Positions 51,840 to 60,756 are shown, counted from the first letter of the stretch. The stretch: DNA of 64,000 bases from Pontiellaceae bacterium B12227 (GCA_029432775.1 JAROAZ010000022.1:1-64000); one strand, 5' to 3'. The notes: a model not told the origin generated them from the sequence alone. Program-made: numbers and translations.

Positions 51840-53084
51840 ATGTTCACGGAATGGATGGAAGGCGTGTTGACGTCGACGGGGGCTTCTGAAGCATGGGTCG
51901 ATGTTATTTCAATGGGCGTTCAGGTGCTCTTGATTTTTGCAGGGGCGTATCTGATTTACTGGCTGCTCCGAAGTTATCTGCTCAAGCTGATTCACCGGGT
52001 GACTGAAAAGACTTCCAATAAATGGGATGATATGTTGATGGAATCGCGAGTGTTTCATCGCGCTCTCCGCCTGATTCCGCTCACATTCATCCTCCTGTGG
52101 CTCGAGCGCCTTGCTCCGGGACAGATGATTGTGCTGAAACGGGCAATTTTTGCGATCATCATTTTGATTGGAGCCCGGACGGTGGAGGCGTTTCTGAACG
52201 CCGTCTCCGAGGTCTACCATTCGGCAAAGGATACGCACAGGAAGCCGATCCGTCCGCTCTTTCAGGCGTTGCTGATTGTGGTTTATCTATTTGCCGGGAT
52301 CTTTATGATTTCGGTGCTGCTCGATAAATCGCCATGGAATCTGTTCGGTCTGATGGGCGGCCTCACCGCCGTAACCATGCTGGTATTCAAGGATACCATT
52401 CTGGGTTTTGTGGCCGGCATCCAGCTGGGCGCCAACGATATGATTCGCGAGGGCGACTGGATTGAAATGCCGAAATATGGTGCGGACGGCGATGTGATTG
52501 AGGTGACCGTGAACACCGTCAAAGTGCGCAACTGGGATAAAACCATCTCCACCATCCCGACGTATGCATTGATCTCGGACTCTTTTAAAAACTGGCGTGG
52601 TATGAGTGAATCCGGTGGACGGCGTATTAAACGCGCGATCAGTATTGATATGAATACTGTTCAGTTTGCGGATCAGGCGATGTTGGAAAAATTCCAGGCA
52701 ATGGAACTCCTGAAGGAATATGTTTTAAAAACTCAGGAGGCGATTGATGCCGCTAACTCGGAGCGGGGAATCGATCTTTCTGCAACGGTTGTCAATGGCC
52801 GCCGCCAGACCAATCTGGGAATCTTCCGGGCTTATCTGGTGAACTACCTGCATGACAATCCGAAAATTCACAAGGGCATGACCTTTCTGGTTCGGCATCT
52901 TCAGCCGACGCCGCAGGGGCTGCCGATCGAGATCTATGTTTTCAGTGCCGACAAAAACTGGGTCAACTACGAAGCCATTCAGGCCGATATCTTTGATCAT
53001 ATTCTGGCGGCTTTGCCCGAGTTCGGGCTGCGTGTCTACCAGCAACCCTCGGGCGTTGATATTGCTTCACTCAATATGGGGTAG
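51840..53084 (+). CDS. Small-conductance mechanosensitive channel (MscS family)
   Basis: 414 residues. Several N-terminal membrane helices; the pore-lining helix and MscS fold are at about 170-330 (LFGLMGGLTAVTMLVFKDTILGFVAGIQLGANDMIREGDWIEMP), followed by VNTVKVRNWDKTISTIPTYAL. The family opens on membrane tension to release solutes. AGGAAGG (51823-51830) about nine bases upstream selects ATG 51840 over 51777. Monocistronic, closed by a palindrome variant and a terminator. Confidence 0.9.
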   Translation: MFTEWMEGVLTSTGASEAWVDVISMGVQVLLIFAGAYLIYWLLRSYLLKLIHRVTEKTSNKWDDMLMESRVFHRALRLIPLTFILLWLERLAPGQMIVLKRAIFAIIILIGARTVEAFLNAVSEVYHSAKDTHRKPIRPLFQALLIVVYLFAGIFMISVLLDKSPWNLFGLMGGLTAVTMLVFKDTILGFVAGIQLGANDMIREGDWIEMPKYGADGDVIEVTVNTVKVRNWDKTISTIPTYALISDSFKNWRGMSESGGRRIKRAISIDMNTVQFADQAMLEKFQAMELLKEYVLKTQEAIDAANSERGIDLSATVVNGRRQTNLGIFRAYLVNYLHDNPKIHKGMTFLVRHLQPTPQGLPIEIYVFSADKNWVNYEAIQADIFDHILAALPEFGLRVYQQPSGVDIASLNMG

Positions 53085-53121
53085 GGGACGGTTCGCAAAG
53101 GTTTTCCAACCATTGGGAATG

Positions 53122-53154
53122 AAAAAGGCTGCTCTGTGAAGAACAGCCTTTTTT
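53122..53154. terminator. Bidirectional intrinsic terminator
   Basis: AAAAAGGCTG...CAGCCTTTTTT hairpin between the convergent MscS and KorB genes, with A-run and T-run on either side. A 16-bp variant of the palindrome (TTCCAACCATTGGGAA) precedes it at 53104-53119. Confidence 0.85.
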
Positions 53155-53174
53155 CATGATTCCGATGGCGGAGT

Positions 53175-54227
53175 TTATCGGTGGAGATCGTTGATCTTTT
53201 CCAGGTTTGCAGCGCCGGGGCAGAGTTCCTCGGTGCCGAGATCGCGCAGCGGGCGCTGTGTTGTATTCATGGTTTCATGGATCTCCTGCGAATTTTCGTC
53301 CATGAACAGGATGCCGGTCACCACTTTGTCTTCAGCTTTATATTCCTGCATCAATGATAGAGCCGAGGTGCGGCTGTGAATGTCGTGTTTGGTCTCTAGC
53401 TTATGCAGGTTGATGATGGAGCCGTCGTGCATGGTGACTTTTTCATCTGTTCCTTCATCAAACTCAGCGGTGATTTCTTCTGCCGGAGGGACATAGTCGA
53501 CCGTGTTGGTGGAGGCCATGTGCTGACGAATGTAGTCGTATGCTTTGGTGGAGCCGGGGGCATTGTTGAAGGTTACGCAGGGGGAGATGATATTGATAAA
53601 TGCAAATCCTCTGTGTGCAATGGCCGCCTGAATGATCGGGACCAGTTGGTCTTTGTCGCCTGAAAAACTGTTGGCCACAAAGGTGGCACCGAGTTGCAGT
53701 GCAATGGAGCAGAGGTCGATCGGTTCCAGCGCATTCGGTTCGCCTTTTTTTGATTTCGACCCGATGTCGGTGGTGGCCGAGTCCTGGCCCTTGGTGAGTC
53801 CGTAGACCCCATTGTTTTCGCAGATATAAACCATGTTTACATTCCGGCGTACGGCGTGCACAAACTGGCCCATGCCGATGGAGGCCGTGTCGCCATCGCC
53901 GGAAACGCCGATGTAGAGAAGCTCCCGGTTAGCCATGTTTGCTCCCGTTGCAACGGACGGCATGCGTCCGTGCACCGAGTTGAATCCGTGGGAATTCCCG
54001 AGAAAGTAAGTCGGAGTTTTGGAGGAGCACCCGATGCCGGAAAGTTTGGCCACCCGGTGCGGGGGGATGGACATTTCAAAACAGGCCTCGATGATGGCAT
54101 TGCTGATCGAATCGTGTCCGCATCCGGCGCATAGTGTGGATACGGCGCCTTCGTAATCTTTGGTGGTATACCCTAGATCATTTTTCGGGAGGTTCGGGTG
54201 GCGGAAAGTCGGAATTTTATAGCTCAT
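53175..54227 (-). CDS. korB: 2-oxoacid:ferredoxin oxidoreductase, beta subunit (KorB-like)
   Basis: 350 residues. Thiamine-diphosphate and Fe-S binding subunit: CAGCGHDSISNAI, GIGCSSKTP and the ThDP motif GDGDTASIG...NNGVYGLTKGQ. It matches 2-oxoglutarate-type KorB in its HGRMPSVATG and KGEPNALEPID segments. The RBS TAGGAG overlaps the stop codon of the alpha-subunit gene 10 bases upstream, so the pair is coupled; a longer frame from 54383 would overlap alpha and is rejected. Together they interconvert 2-oxoglutarate (or another 2-oxoacid) with acyl-CoA, CO2 and reduced ferredoxin. Confidence 0.92.
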   Translation of the reverse strand: MSYKIPTFRHPNLPKNDLGYTTKDYEGAVSTLCAGCGHDSISNAIIEACFEMSIPPHRVAKLSGIGCSSKTPTYFLGNSHGFNSVHGRMPSVATGANMANRELLYIGVSGDGDTASIGMGQFVHAVRRNVNMVYICENNGVYGLTKGQDSATTDIGSKSKKGEPNALEPIDLCSIALQLGATFVANSFSGDKDQLVPIIQAAIAHRGFAFINIISPCVTFNNAPGSTKAYDYIRQHMASTNTVDYVPPAEEITAEFDEGTDEKVTMHDGSIINLHKLETKHDIHSRTSALSLMQEYKAEDKVVTGILFMDENSQEIHETMNTTQRPLRDLGTEELCPGAANLEKINDLHR

Positions 54228-54237
54228 GAATCGGCTC

Positions 54238-56085
54238 CTAGTAAAAACGGCTGCGGCGGCGTGGTGAGGTGGTGGTCTGCAGAATCCAGTCGCGAATAAT
54301 ATGCCGGATAAAGCGCGCGGTAATCGGACTGCCGTCGTAGTGGAGCAACGGAACCAGACACTCTGGATCGAAGTCGTATTCATTGATCAGCAGCGTACGC
54401 ATTTGGGCATCGCGGTTCTGCTCGACGACAAAGACATATTCGTGCTCTTCGATAAACTGGCCGACCTCATCTGAAAAGGGAAAGGCCTGAATGCCCATGC
54501 TGTCGAGCGAGATGCCATGCAGGCTGTTCAGGTGGTGCAGTGCTTCGAGGGTGGAAGCTTCGGACGTTCCATAATGGATGACGCCCACCGTGCAGGGTTT
54601 ATCTGTTTTGCGGATGACGGGTTTGGGAACCACGGTGCTGGCAGTTTTCCACTTTTTCTGGATCCGCTCCATGTTTTCAATATATTTTTCGCCGTTCTCC
54701 GTATAAATGGCGTATTCGTCTTTCGAAGTGCCGCGGGTGAAGAAGGCACCTTTGGTCGGGTGGGTGCCCGGATAGGTGCGGTACGGAATGCCGTCGCCGT
54801 CGATATCCAGATAACGGCCGAACTTTTCGTTCATGTTTTCCAGATCTTCTTCGTTGAAGACCTTGCCGCGATCGTAGCGTTTGGCATCGTCCCATTCGAA
54901 GGGTTCAGACATGTTGTCGTTCATGCCGAGGTCGAGATCGGACATCACCATGACCGGGGTCTGGAAGCGCTCGGCGAGGTCGAAGGCCATAGCGGTATAT
55001 TCAAAACACTCTTTCGGGGTCGAGGGATACAGACAGATATGCTTGGTGTCCCCGTGCGATGCGTAAGCCGCAGAGAGGACATCCGATTGCTGGGTGCGGG
55101 TCGGCATACCGGTGGACGGACCGGAGCGTTGCACATCGATCAGTACGGCTGGAATTTCTGCAAAATAGGCGAGGCCGAGAAACTCATTCATTAAAGAAAG
55201 GCCCGGTCCGCTGGTGGCCGTAAAGGCCCGGGCACCGTTCCATGAGGCTCCAATAACCATGCCGATGGCGGCAAGTTCGTCTTCCGCCTGCACGATGGCA
55301 AAATTTTTCTCTCCGGTCTCTTTGTCGGTTCGGAACATGCGGCAGTAGCGGGAATAGTTGTCGATGACGGAGGTGGACGGAGTAATCGGATACCAGGCGG
55401 AAACGGTTGCGCCGCCGTACACGGCTCCCAGGCCACAGGCTTCGTTGCCGTCCATCAGAATTTTATTGCCCACATTGTCGCGGCGTTCAATGCGATAAGC
55501 AATCGGGCAGTTAGGAAGTTTTGCGGCCATGTCATAGCCGGTTTCCAATGCCTGGATATTCGGGGCAACCAGTTTTTCTTTCCCCTTGAACTGATCGTTG
55601 ATCAGCTGTTTAAAGACCTCCATCTCCATATCGAACAGGGCGGCCATAACGCCCACATACATCACATTGCGGAAGAGCTGGCGCTGACGGGGATCTTCGT
55701 ACATTTCGCGGCATTTTTCCGTGAGTGGAATGCCGATGAAGTCGATGTCATCGCGCTTGAAGTCGGGATTGATCGGGCGGGTGCTGTCGTAAATGAAGTA
55801 TCCGCCTTTTTCGACTTCGGTAATATCCCGCTCCATGCTCTGCGGATTCATGCCCACCATGACATCAATCCCGCCGCGGCGACCGAGGAATCCGTTTTCA
55901 TTGATCCGGACTTCATACCAGGTGGGCAAACCCTGAATGTTAGACGGGAAGATATTCTTCGGGCTGATCGGTACGCCCATGCGGAATACGGCGCGGCTGA
56001 ACAGCTTATTCGCGCTGGCAGATCCTGTTCCGTTTACATTGGCAAACTTGATGACGAATTTGTTGATGATGATGTCACGTTTCAT
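54238..56085 (-). CDS. korA: 2-oxoacid:ferredoxin oxidoreductase, fused gamma-alpha subunit (KorA-like)
   Basis: 615 residues. The N-terminal gamma domain is about 1-190 (NVNGTGSASANKLFSRAVFRMG; GLPTWYEVR). The alpha/pyrimidine-binding part (about 205-590) includes GNEACGLGAVYGGATVSAWYPITPST, QAEDELAAIGMVIGAS and TATSGPGLSLMNEFLG. It partners with KorB. It is encoded between KorB and the NAD(P)H-linked oxidoreductase on the same strand. Full length, intact motifs. Substrate specificity (2-oxoglutarate versus branched 2-oxoacids) cannot be settled by eye. Confidence 0.92.
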   Translation of the reverse strand: MKRDIIINKFVIKFANVNGTGSASANKLFSRAVFRMGVPISPKNIFPSNIQGLPTWYEVRINENGFLGRRGGIDVMVGMNPQSMERDITEVEKGGYFIYDSTRPINPDFKRDDIDFIGIPLTEKCREMYEDPRQRQLFRNVMYVGVMAALFDMEMEVFKQLINDQFKGKEKLVAPNIQALETGYDMAAKLPNCPIAYRIERRDNVGNKILMDGNEACGLGAVYGGATVSAWYPITPSTSVIDNYSRYCRMFRTDKETGEKNFAIVQAEDELAAIGMVIGASWNGARAFTATSGPGLSLMNEFLGLAYFAEIPAVLIDVQRSGPSTGMPTRTQQSDVLSAAYASHGDTKHICLYPSTPKECFEYTAMAFDLAERFQTPVMVMSDLDLGMNDNMSEPFEWDDAKRYDRGKVFNEEDLENMNEKFGRYLDIDGDGIPYRTYPGTHPTKGAFFTRGTSKDEYAIYTENGEKYIENMERIQKKWKTASTVVPKPVIRKTDKPCTVGVIHYGTSEASTLEALHHLNSLHGISLDSMGIQAFPFSDEVGQFIEEHEYVFVVEQNRDAQMRTLLINEYDFDPECLVPLLHYDGSPITARFIRHIIRDWILQTTTSPRRRSRFY

Positions 56086-56126
56086 AGTTTTTTCCGTATT
56101 GCTTGAGGTCGGTCAGGTACCTGTGA

Positions 56127-57956
56127 TTATTTTACTGGTTTCGGAGCAATGTAAAGGAACTTCTGCATATCCCAGGCCGCGGTGGGGCAGCGTTCGGCGC
56201 ACAGGCCGCAGTGAAGGCAGACGTCCTCGTCTTTCACCATGACCCGGCCGGTGTTGAGATGGTCGGAAACGAAAATCGATTGTCCCAGATTGAGGGCCGG
56301 AACATTCAGGTTGCGGCGAAGTTCCGCCTCTTCTTTGTTGCTGGTAAAGGTCAGGCAGTCTACCGGACAGATATCAATGCAGGCATCGCACTCGATACAT
56401 TTATCGGCGGTGAAGACTGTTTCGACATCGCAGTTCAGGCAGCGTTCTGCTTCTTCCAGAGCCGTTTTAGCATCAAAACCCAGTTCGACTTCGATGGTAT
56501 GGCTGTTAATGGCTTCATCGAGATCAACATGCGGAACGAGGTGCCGCTTTTCCTCGGTAACCATACTTGCATAGCTCCAGTCATGAATGCCCATCTTCTG
56601 GCTGAGCAGGTTGGTGCTCGGGTCCGGGCGCTCGGCCAGCTCTTCACCTTTCAGGAACATATTAATCGAGATCGCCGCCTGATGGCCCTGGGCTACGGCC
56701 GTGATAATGTTCTTCGGCCCGAAGGCGGCATCGCCCCCGAAGAACACTTTCGGATTTGTGGACTGGTGTGTTTTTTCATCAACTTTAGCCAGACCGATCT
56801 TGGTAAATTCAATGCCCAGATCCCGTTCAATCCAGGGGAAGGCATTGGCCTGTCCGATCGCAAGCAGCACGAGGCTGGCATCAATGGTTTCCATCTGACC
56901 GGTCGGGGTGAAGGTTTCGCGCCCGGTGTCGTCCACGGAATACTCAATCACTTCAAACTTCATTGCTTTCAGTTGACCGTCTTCCACCACATATTCCAGC
57001 GGATTGTGGTTTTCAATAATCGGAATTCCTTCGGCCTGCGTATCTTCAATTTCCCATGGGGAAGCCACCATGGCGGAGATCGGTGTGCGTAAGACAACCT
57101 TTACATTTTTAGCGCCGAGGCGGAGCGCGGACCGGCAGCAATCCATGGCCGTATTTCCTCCGCCGATCACGATGACGTCTTTGGGGGTTTCGGTCACGTG
57201 GCCGAAAGCCACCTGTGCCAGCCATTCGACTCCGACCTGAACACTCTCGCCTTGATCCAGTTCAAATCCGGGCAGTTTGAGCTGTCGTCCGGTGGGCGCG
57301 CCGGTTCCCACAAAAACCGCATCGTATCCTTTGTTCAGCAACTCCTTCATGCTTTCTATGCGGGTGTTGAAAAACGTGTTGACGCCCATATCTAGAATGT
57401 AGCCGGTTTCTTCGTCGATAATACTTTCAGGAAGGCGGAACGAGGGAATCTGCTGACGCATGAACCCGCCGGCCTTGGAGGTGGCTTCGTAGAGATCAAT
57501 TTCATAACCGAGCGGCATCAGGTCGCGGGCCACCGTCAGGGCGGAAGGGCCGGCTCCGATGATGGCGAGTTTGAATCCGTTTTTCTTTTTCGGAATCTTC
57601 GGCAACATGGATTTGATGTCATCCTTCATGTCGGCGCAGACGCGTTTGAGCCGGCAGATGGCAACGGGCTTCTCCTCAATACGCCCTCGTCGGCAGGCGG
57701 GTTCGCAGGGGCGGTCGCACGTGCGGCCGAGAATCCCCGGGAAAACATTCGATTCCCAGTTGATCATATAGGCCTCGGAATACTTGCCGGCCGCAATGAG
57801 CCGGATGTATTCAGGGACCGGTGTATGCGCCGGGCAGGCGTATTGGCAGTCGACTACTTTATGGAAGTATTCCGGGTTGTTCGTATCAGTCGGTTTCACG
57901 CTTATTTCTCCATTCGCCTGAATATGGGGGTAAATCCGCCCCAAGTTAACAGTCAT
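56127..57956 (-). CDS. NAD(P)-linked Fe-S flavoprotein (GltD-like) with C-terminal ferredoxin domain
   Basis: 609 residues. N-terminal Fe-S helical domain: CQYACPAHTPVPEYI and CDRPCEPACRRG. FAD site AIIGAGPSALTVARDL at about 140. NAD(P) site VIGGGNTAMDCCRSA at about 275. GGDAAFGPKNIITAVAQGH closes the flavin domain. The C-terminal pair of 4Fe-4S clusters is CIECDACIDICPVDC and CLHCGLCAERCP. As the first gene of the KorAB operon it likely passes electrons between the oxidoreductase's ferredoxin level and NAD(P)H, the role of KorD/OorD plus a reductase. Start at MTVNLG (57956). Confidence 0.88.
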   Translation of the reverse strand: MTVNLGRIYPHIQANGEISVKPTDTNNPEYFHKVVDCQYACPAHTPVPEYIRLIAAGKYSEAYMINWESNVFPGILGRTCDRPCEPACRRGRIEEKPVAICRLKRVCADMKDDIKSMLPKIPKKKNGFKLAIIGAGPSALTVARDLMPLGYEIDLYEATSKAGGFMRQQIPSFRLPESIIDEETGYILDMGVNTFFNTRIESMKELLNKGYDAVFVGTGAPTGRQLKLPGFELDQGESVQVGVEWLAQVAFGHVTETPKDVIVIGGGNTAMDCCRSALRLGAKNVKVVLRTPISAMVASPWEIEDTQAEGIPIIENHNPLEYVVEDGQLKAMKFEVIEYSVDDTGRETFTPTGQMETIDASLVLLAIGQANAFPWIERDLGIEFTKIGLAKVDEKTHQSTNPKVFFGGDAAFGPKNIITAVAQGHQAAISINMFLKGEELAERPDPSTNLLSQKMGIHDWSYASMVTEEKRHLVPHVDLDEAINSHTIEVELGFDAKTALEEAERCLNCDVETVFTADKCIECDACIDICPVDCLTFTSNKEEAELRRNLNVPALNLGQSIFVSDHLNTGRVMVKDEDVCLHCGLCAERCPTAAWDMQKFLYIAPKPVK

Positions 57957-58328
57957 TGCCTGAGTTTCGGCAATATAAATCACAAGGTTGTGAGTATTTC
58001 AGCATTAAAATACTTAAATCGTACAATTTTTATCATATATCCCGCATATGGGTATTTTTATATCGGTTTAAACGCGGTTTTTGCTAAGAAATATGAATAT
58101 TTTCCCAGCGAAATCGCTTTCTGCAAAATACGGCTTCGATTGCGCGGAAATGCTGAATGTTGAGTCGTAAATTAAGCTGCGCACCTGATTGCATTTCAGG
58201 AAAAGGGATCGGGAATTCCCGGTCGGGGAGGGAGGTGGTGGAGGATCCCATAGGTTGCAATGTCTGGCAGAAAACGGCCGGAATTGTTCCAGACATTGGA
58301 AAAATAAGGAAATAAACCGGAAAACCCG
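57957..58328. other. Gene-free divergent region upstream of mraZ
   Basis: 436 bases separate the KorAB operon from mraZ. I see no gene in it. It contains a one-mismatch palindrome (58287-58301) and AT-rich sequence near 57990-58070 suited to the promoter of the minus-strand operon. The mraZ promoter and operator follow at 58329-58384. Confidence 0.5.
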
Positions 58329-58360
58329 TTGACGCATCGTGGTTGGAAGTGGCATAAAAT
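58329..58360 (+). promoter_or_regulatory. Sigma-70-type promoter of the division cluster
   Basis: TTGACG (58329-58334) and CATAAAAT (58353-58360) with an 18-base spacer to CATAAA. Located 33 bases before the mraZ start. Confidence 0.65.
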
Positions 58361-58384
58361 CCCATGAAGTGGAGCAGAGTGGAG
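58339..58384 (+). promoter_or_regulatory. Putative MraZ operator (GTGG boxes, 10-bp period)
   Basis: GTGG occurs at 58339, 58349, 58369 and 58379, exactly in a 10-bp register with one register skipped; the last two are identical GTGGAG hexamers. MraZ is known to repress its own cluster by binding tandem TGGG/GTGG-type repeats of this period. The boxes lie in the promoter spacer and the leader, and the last overlaps the mraZ ribosome site. Confidence 0.65.
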
Positions 58385-58392
58385 AGCTTGTC

Positions 58393-58848
58393 ATGACTAC
58401 AACCCAAAAAATACCAGCCTTGTTCGTGGGATCGTTTACGCATTCCCTTGATGCCAAGCGACGTATGATCTTCCCGTCAACGTGGAGGAATTTGGCCGGG
58501 GAGTCGAACCAGCTGTTTGCCTTTCCGCATCCGGATGAGAAGTGTCTCTATCTTTACACGGCAGCGGAAATGATGCGCCGTCTGGATGAACTCCGTTCCG
58601 GTGGTGCGGTTGATGCCGCCGATCAGCAGGCTATCCGTTCCATTACGTCGGGGGCCGATATGTTGATGTGGGATGCGCAGGGCCGGATCCGGATCGGTGA
58701 AAATCTGCTCGCCCATATAGAAGTGAAGGAACAACTGGTTTTGGTAGGCGCTCTGACCCGCATTGAATTGTGGAGCGCAGAAAATTTTGATTTGGCTCTG
58801 CCTCAGGAATCATCAGCGGCGGAAAACGTATTTTTCGGTGGGTACTAA
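58393..58848 (+). CDS. mraZ: Transcriptional regulator MraZ
   Basis: A 151-residue MraZ with two AbrB-like halves. The first has FVGSFTHSLDAKRRMIFPSTWRN (the DAKRR/P motif); the second has ADMLMWDAQGRIRIGENLLAHI (D-x-QGRI). It forms rings that bind tandem repeats and represses the division/cell-wall cluster. GGAGAG six bases upstream fixes ATG 58393. First gene of the cluster running to the window end. Confidence 0.95.
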   Translation: MTTTQKIPALFVGSFTHSLDAKRRMIFPSTWRNLAGESNQLFAFPHPDEKCLYLYTAAEMMRRLDELRSGGAVDAADQQAIRSITSGADMLMWDAQGRIRIGENLLAHIEVKEQLVLVGALTRIELWSAENFDLALPQESSAAENVFFGGY

Positions 58849-58952
58849 GGAAGGGGCGGTTGGATGTGTGGATTAGTCGATAAATGGTATGTCCCGGCTG
58901 GGAATCAGGAATCCGAACAATCCGGCAATCCAATAATCCAGGGAGATAAGGC

Positions 58953-59141
58953 ATGAGCATGTTGGATGTAGCACGGTATTTGAGTTATTCGCGGTCGATT
59001 GATCATTCATCGGATCGCGAACGGATTTTCAACCTGTCCATGGCGAACTCCGGTCGTCTGTTTTCCTGCCTGTATGGCGATCGCTCCCACTGGAGCTTCG
59101 GCCGCGAACAGGATCAGAAGGAACAGTTTCCAAAGATTTGA
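58953..59141 (+). CDS. Small protein between mraZ and rsmH (candidate)
   Basis: 62 residues, MSMLDVARYLSYSRSIDHSS then mostly polar. AGGGAGATAAGG precedes ATG 58953, a good ribosome site, and its TGA stop overlaps the AAAAGGAG site of rsmH, implying coupling. No family recognised, no membrane segment. It could be a leader peptide or a lineage-specific cell-division protein. Its last codons are a one-mismatch palindrome (59128-59142). Confidence 0.5.
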   Translation: MSMLDVARYLSYSRSIDHSSDRERIFNLSMANSGRLFSCLYGDRSHWSFGREQDQKEQFPKI

Positions 59142-59152
59142 AAAGGAGTCTA

Positions 59153-60082
59153 GTGCATATACCCGTCATGCTGAACGAATGCCTTGAGGCGCTGATCACC
59201 GACCCGAAAGGGATCTATGTGGACGGTACGCTCGGCAATGGCGGGCACTCGGCGGAGATGCTGAAACAGCTTGATGACGGAGGAATGCTGATTGGGTTTG
59301 ACCGCGATATCGATGCAATCGAGCGCGTGCAGGAAAAATTGAAAAGCGGTGAAGGCAGGCGCGTGGAACTGGTTCATGACAACTATGCAAACATGGCGGA
59401 GCAACTCGATCGCCTGGGCATTCAGAAAGTCAACGGACTGCTGCTGGACCTGGGCGTGAGCTCATTCCAGCTCGATATCGCCGAGCGGGGCTTCAGCTTT
59501 ATGAAAGATGCGCCGATTGATATGCGGATGGATCAGCAGGCGGGCCAGACGGCCGGCGAGCTGGTGAACACCGCCAGCGAGCAGGAGCTGGCTGATATCA
59601 TTTACCGCTACGGCGAAGACCGTGCCTCGCGCCGGATTGCGCGGGCCATTGTTGAAGCCCGCAGTAAAGTGGAAATTGCCACCACCCTGCAGCTCGCCGG
59701 CATTGTTGAGCGGGCAAAGGGCGGGCGTAAGGGAAAGAAAACGCATCCGGCCACGCAGACGTTTCAGGCACTGCGCATGGCCGTGAACGATGAGCTGGCA
59801 GGAATTGAACAGGTATTGGAAACAATGATGGATCGGATGGTGGAGGGCGGACGGATGGCGGTGCTGACCTTCCATAGTCTGGAAGATCGTCTGGTGAAGC
59901 AGTTTTTTGCCAGGCATGTGCCACGGGAGGAATCGCTTCAGGAGGGCGGGGTTAAGCGCATCTTTGAAGAGCCGCCCGCAAAATGGATTTGGAAAAAACC
60001 GTTAATTGCAACGGACGAAGAGCAGGCAGTGAATCCACGTTCGCGCTCAGCAAAATTGCGCGCAGTGGAAGTGGGGGGATAA
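59153..60082 (+). CDS. rsmH: 16S rRNA (cytosine(1402)-N4)-methyltransferase
   Basis: About 309 residues. VHIPVMLNECLEAL at the N-terminus, the SAM motif VDGTLGNGGHSAEML, GLLLDLGVSSFQLD, RGFSF, DMRMDQ and HSLEDRLVKQFF are all RsmH/MraW signatures. It methylates C1402 of 16S rRNA. The start is GTG 59153, four bases after AAAAGGAG; the conserved HIPVML excludes the ATG at 59168. Stop is three bases before the FtsL-like gene. Confidence 0.95.
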   Translation: MHIPVMLNECLEALITDPKGIYVDGTLGNGGHSAEMLKQLDDGGMLIGFDRDIDAIERVQEKLKSGEGRRVELVHDNYANMAEQLDRLGIQKVNGLLLDLGVSSFQLDIAERGFSFMKDAPIDMRMDQQAGQTAGELVNTASEQELADIIYRYGEDRASRRIARAIVEARSKVEIATTLQLAGIVERAKGGRKGKKTHPATQTFQALRMAVNDELAGIEQVLETMMDRMVEGGRMAVLTFHSLEDRLVKQFFARHVPREESLQEGGVKRIFEEPPAKWIWKKPLIATDEEQAVNPRSRSAKLRAVEVGG

Positions 60083-60084
60083 AA

Positions 60085-60459
60085 ATGGCAGCAAAACGAA
60101 AAACGACTAAAAAGAAAATGAAGAAGAATCAGGTTCAGGTACCGTTCCCGGTGCTGCTGGCGAATGTACTGGTTCTGGTTGCTGTCCTCGGTCTGAGCTA
60201 TATGTGGCTCTGCTCGCGTTGCGATGCGCTGGGAAAAGACATTAAGAATAAAGAAGCCGAACTCGCAGCGGCTCAGAAACGGCTGGTTAACGAACAGGAC
60301 CGCTGGTCGAGCATTACTTCGCCGGCCAACCTGGAACGGGCCATTGGAAAATATAATCTGGCGATGTCTATGCCGCGCGAAAGTCAGGTGCTGCGTGTCG
60401 GCAACTGGAGTGGGGCCCGGGTAACGGCCATGCACAAGCCCGACAGTGCCGTGCAGTAG
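60085..60459 (+). CDS. FtsL-like cell-division membrane protein
   Basis: 124 residues in the FtsL position. The basic cytosolic N-terminus (AAKRKTTKKKMKKNQ) is followed by one membrane segment (FPVLLANVLVLVAVLGLSYMWL) and a periplasmic coiled coil (IKNKEAELAAAQKRLVNEQDRW). FtsL sequences diverge widely, so assignment rests on topology and synteny. GGGGGA overlaps the rsmH end. Confidence 0.75.
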   Translation: MAAKRKTTKKKMKKNQVQVPFPVLLANVLVLVAVLGLSYMWLCSRCDALGKDIKNKEAELAAAQKRLVNEQDRWSSITSPANLERAIGKYNLAMSMPRESQVLRVGNWSGARVTAMHKPDSAVQ

Positions 60460-60485
60460 GTTTTAAGTAAACAAGGAGCAGGTAA

Positions 60486-60620
60486 ATGGAACAGGAAAGG
60501 GTCAACGTAATGTACGATGAAAACGGTAAAGCGGTCCGTGTTCAAATGGACTTCGACCTTTACCAGTGGATGATTCAGCAACTGCCGCAGGCCGAACAGG
60601 CACTTGCGGTTGCCAGCTGA
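60486..60620 (+). CDS. 44-residue protein between ftsL and ftsI
   Basis: MEQERVNVMYDENGKAVRVQ then MDFDLYQWMIQQLPQ, ending AVAS. AGGAG lies 8-9 bases before ATG 60486. The pattern of a strand 'V.YDENGKAVRVQMDFDLYQWM' resembles the short beta-alpha core of Phd/RelB-like antitoxins, where a 'DExGxpxaVxxpxexYexL' text recurs; this is weak similarity by eye. No toxin-like gene is adjacent. Codon use matches its neighbours. It is probably a real, easily overlooked gene. Confidence 0.6.
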   Translation: MEQERVNVMYDENGKAVRVQMDFDLYQWMIQQLPQAEQALAVAS

Positions 60621-60642
60621 TATCAACCGGTTCGTTGGAGCC

Positions 60643-60725
60643 GGCCTGCCCGGGGTATGCAGGCCGCCCGCGGATTTATCTGTTTGAAACATTCTGCCCG
60701 CAACGCTGCCTCGGTACGTTGCGGG
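60643..60725 (+). other. Two hairpins before ftsI (attenuator-like)
   Basis: GGCCTGC/GCAGGCC (60643-60649 with 60659-60665) and CCCGCAACG/CGTTGCGGG (60697-60705 with 60717-60725, followed by TTT). They may partly terminate or stabilise the transcript between the 44-residue gene and ftsI. Confidence 0.5.
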
Positions 60726-60756
60726 TTTCGTAATCCTGAAGGAGAAGGCATTAACC

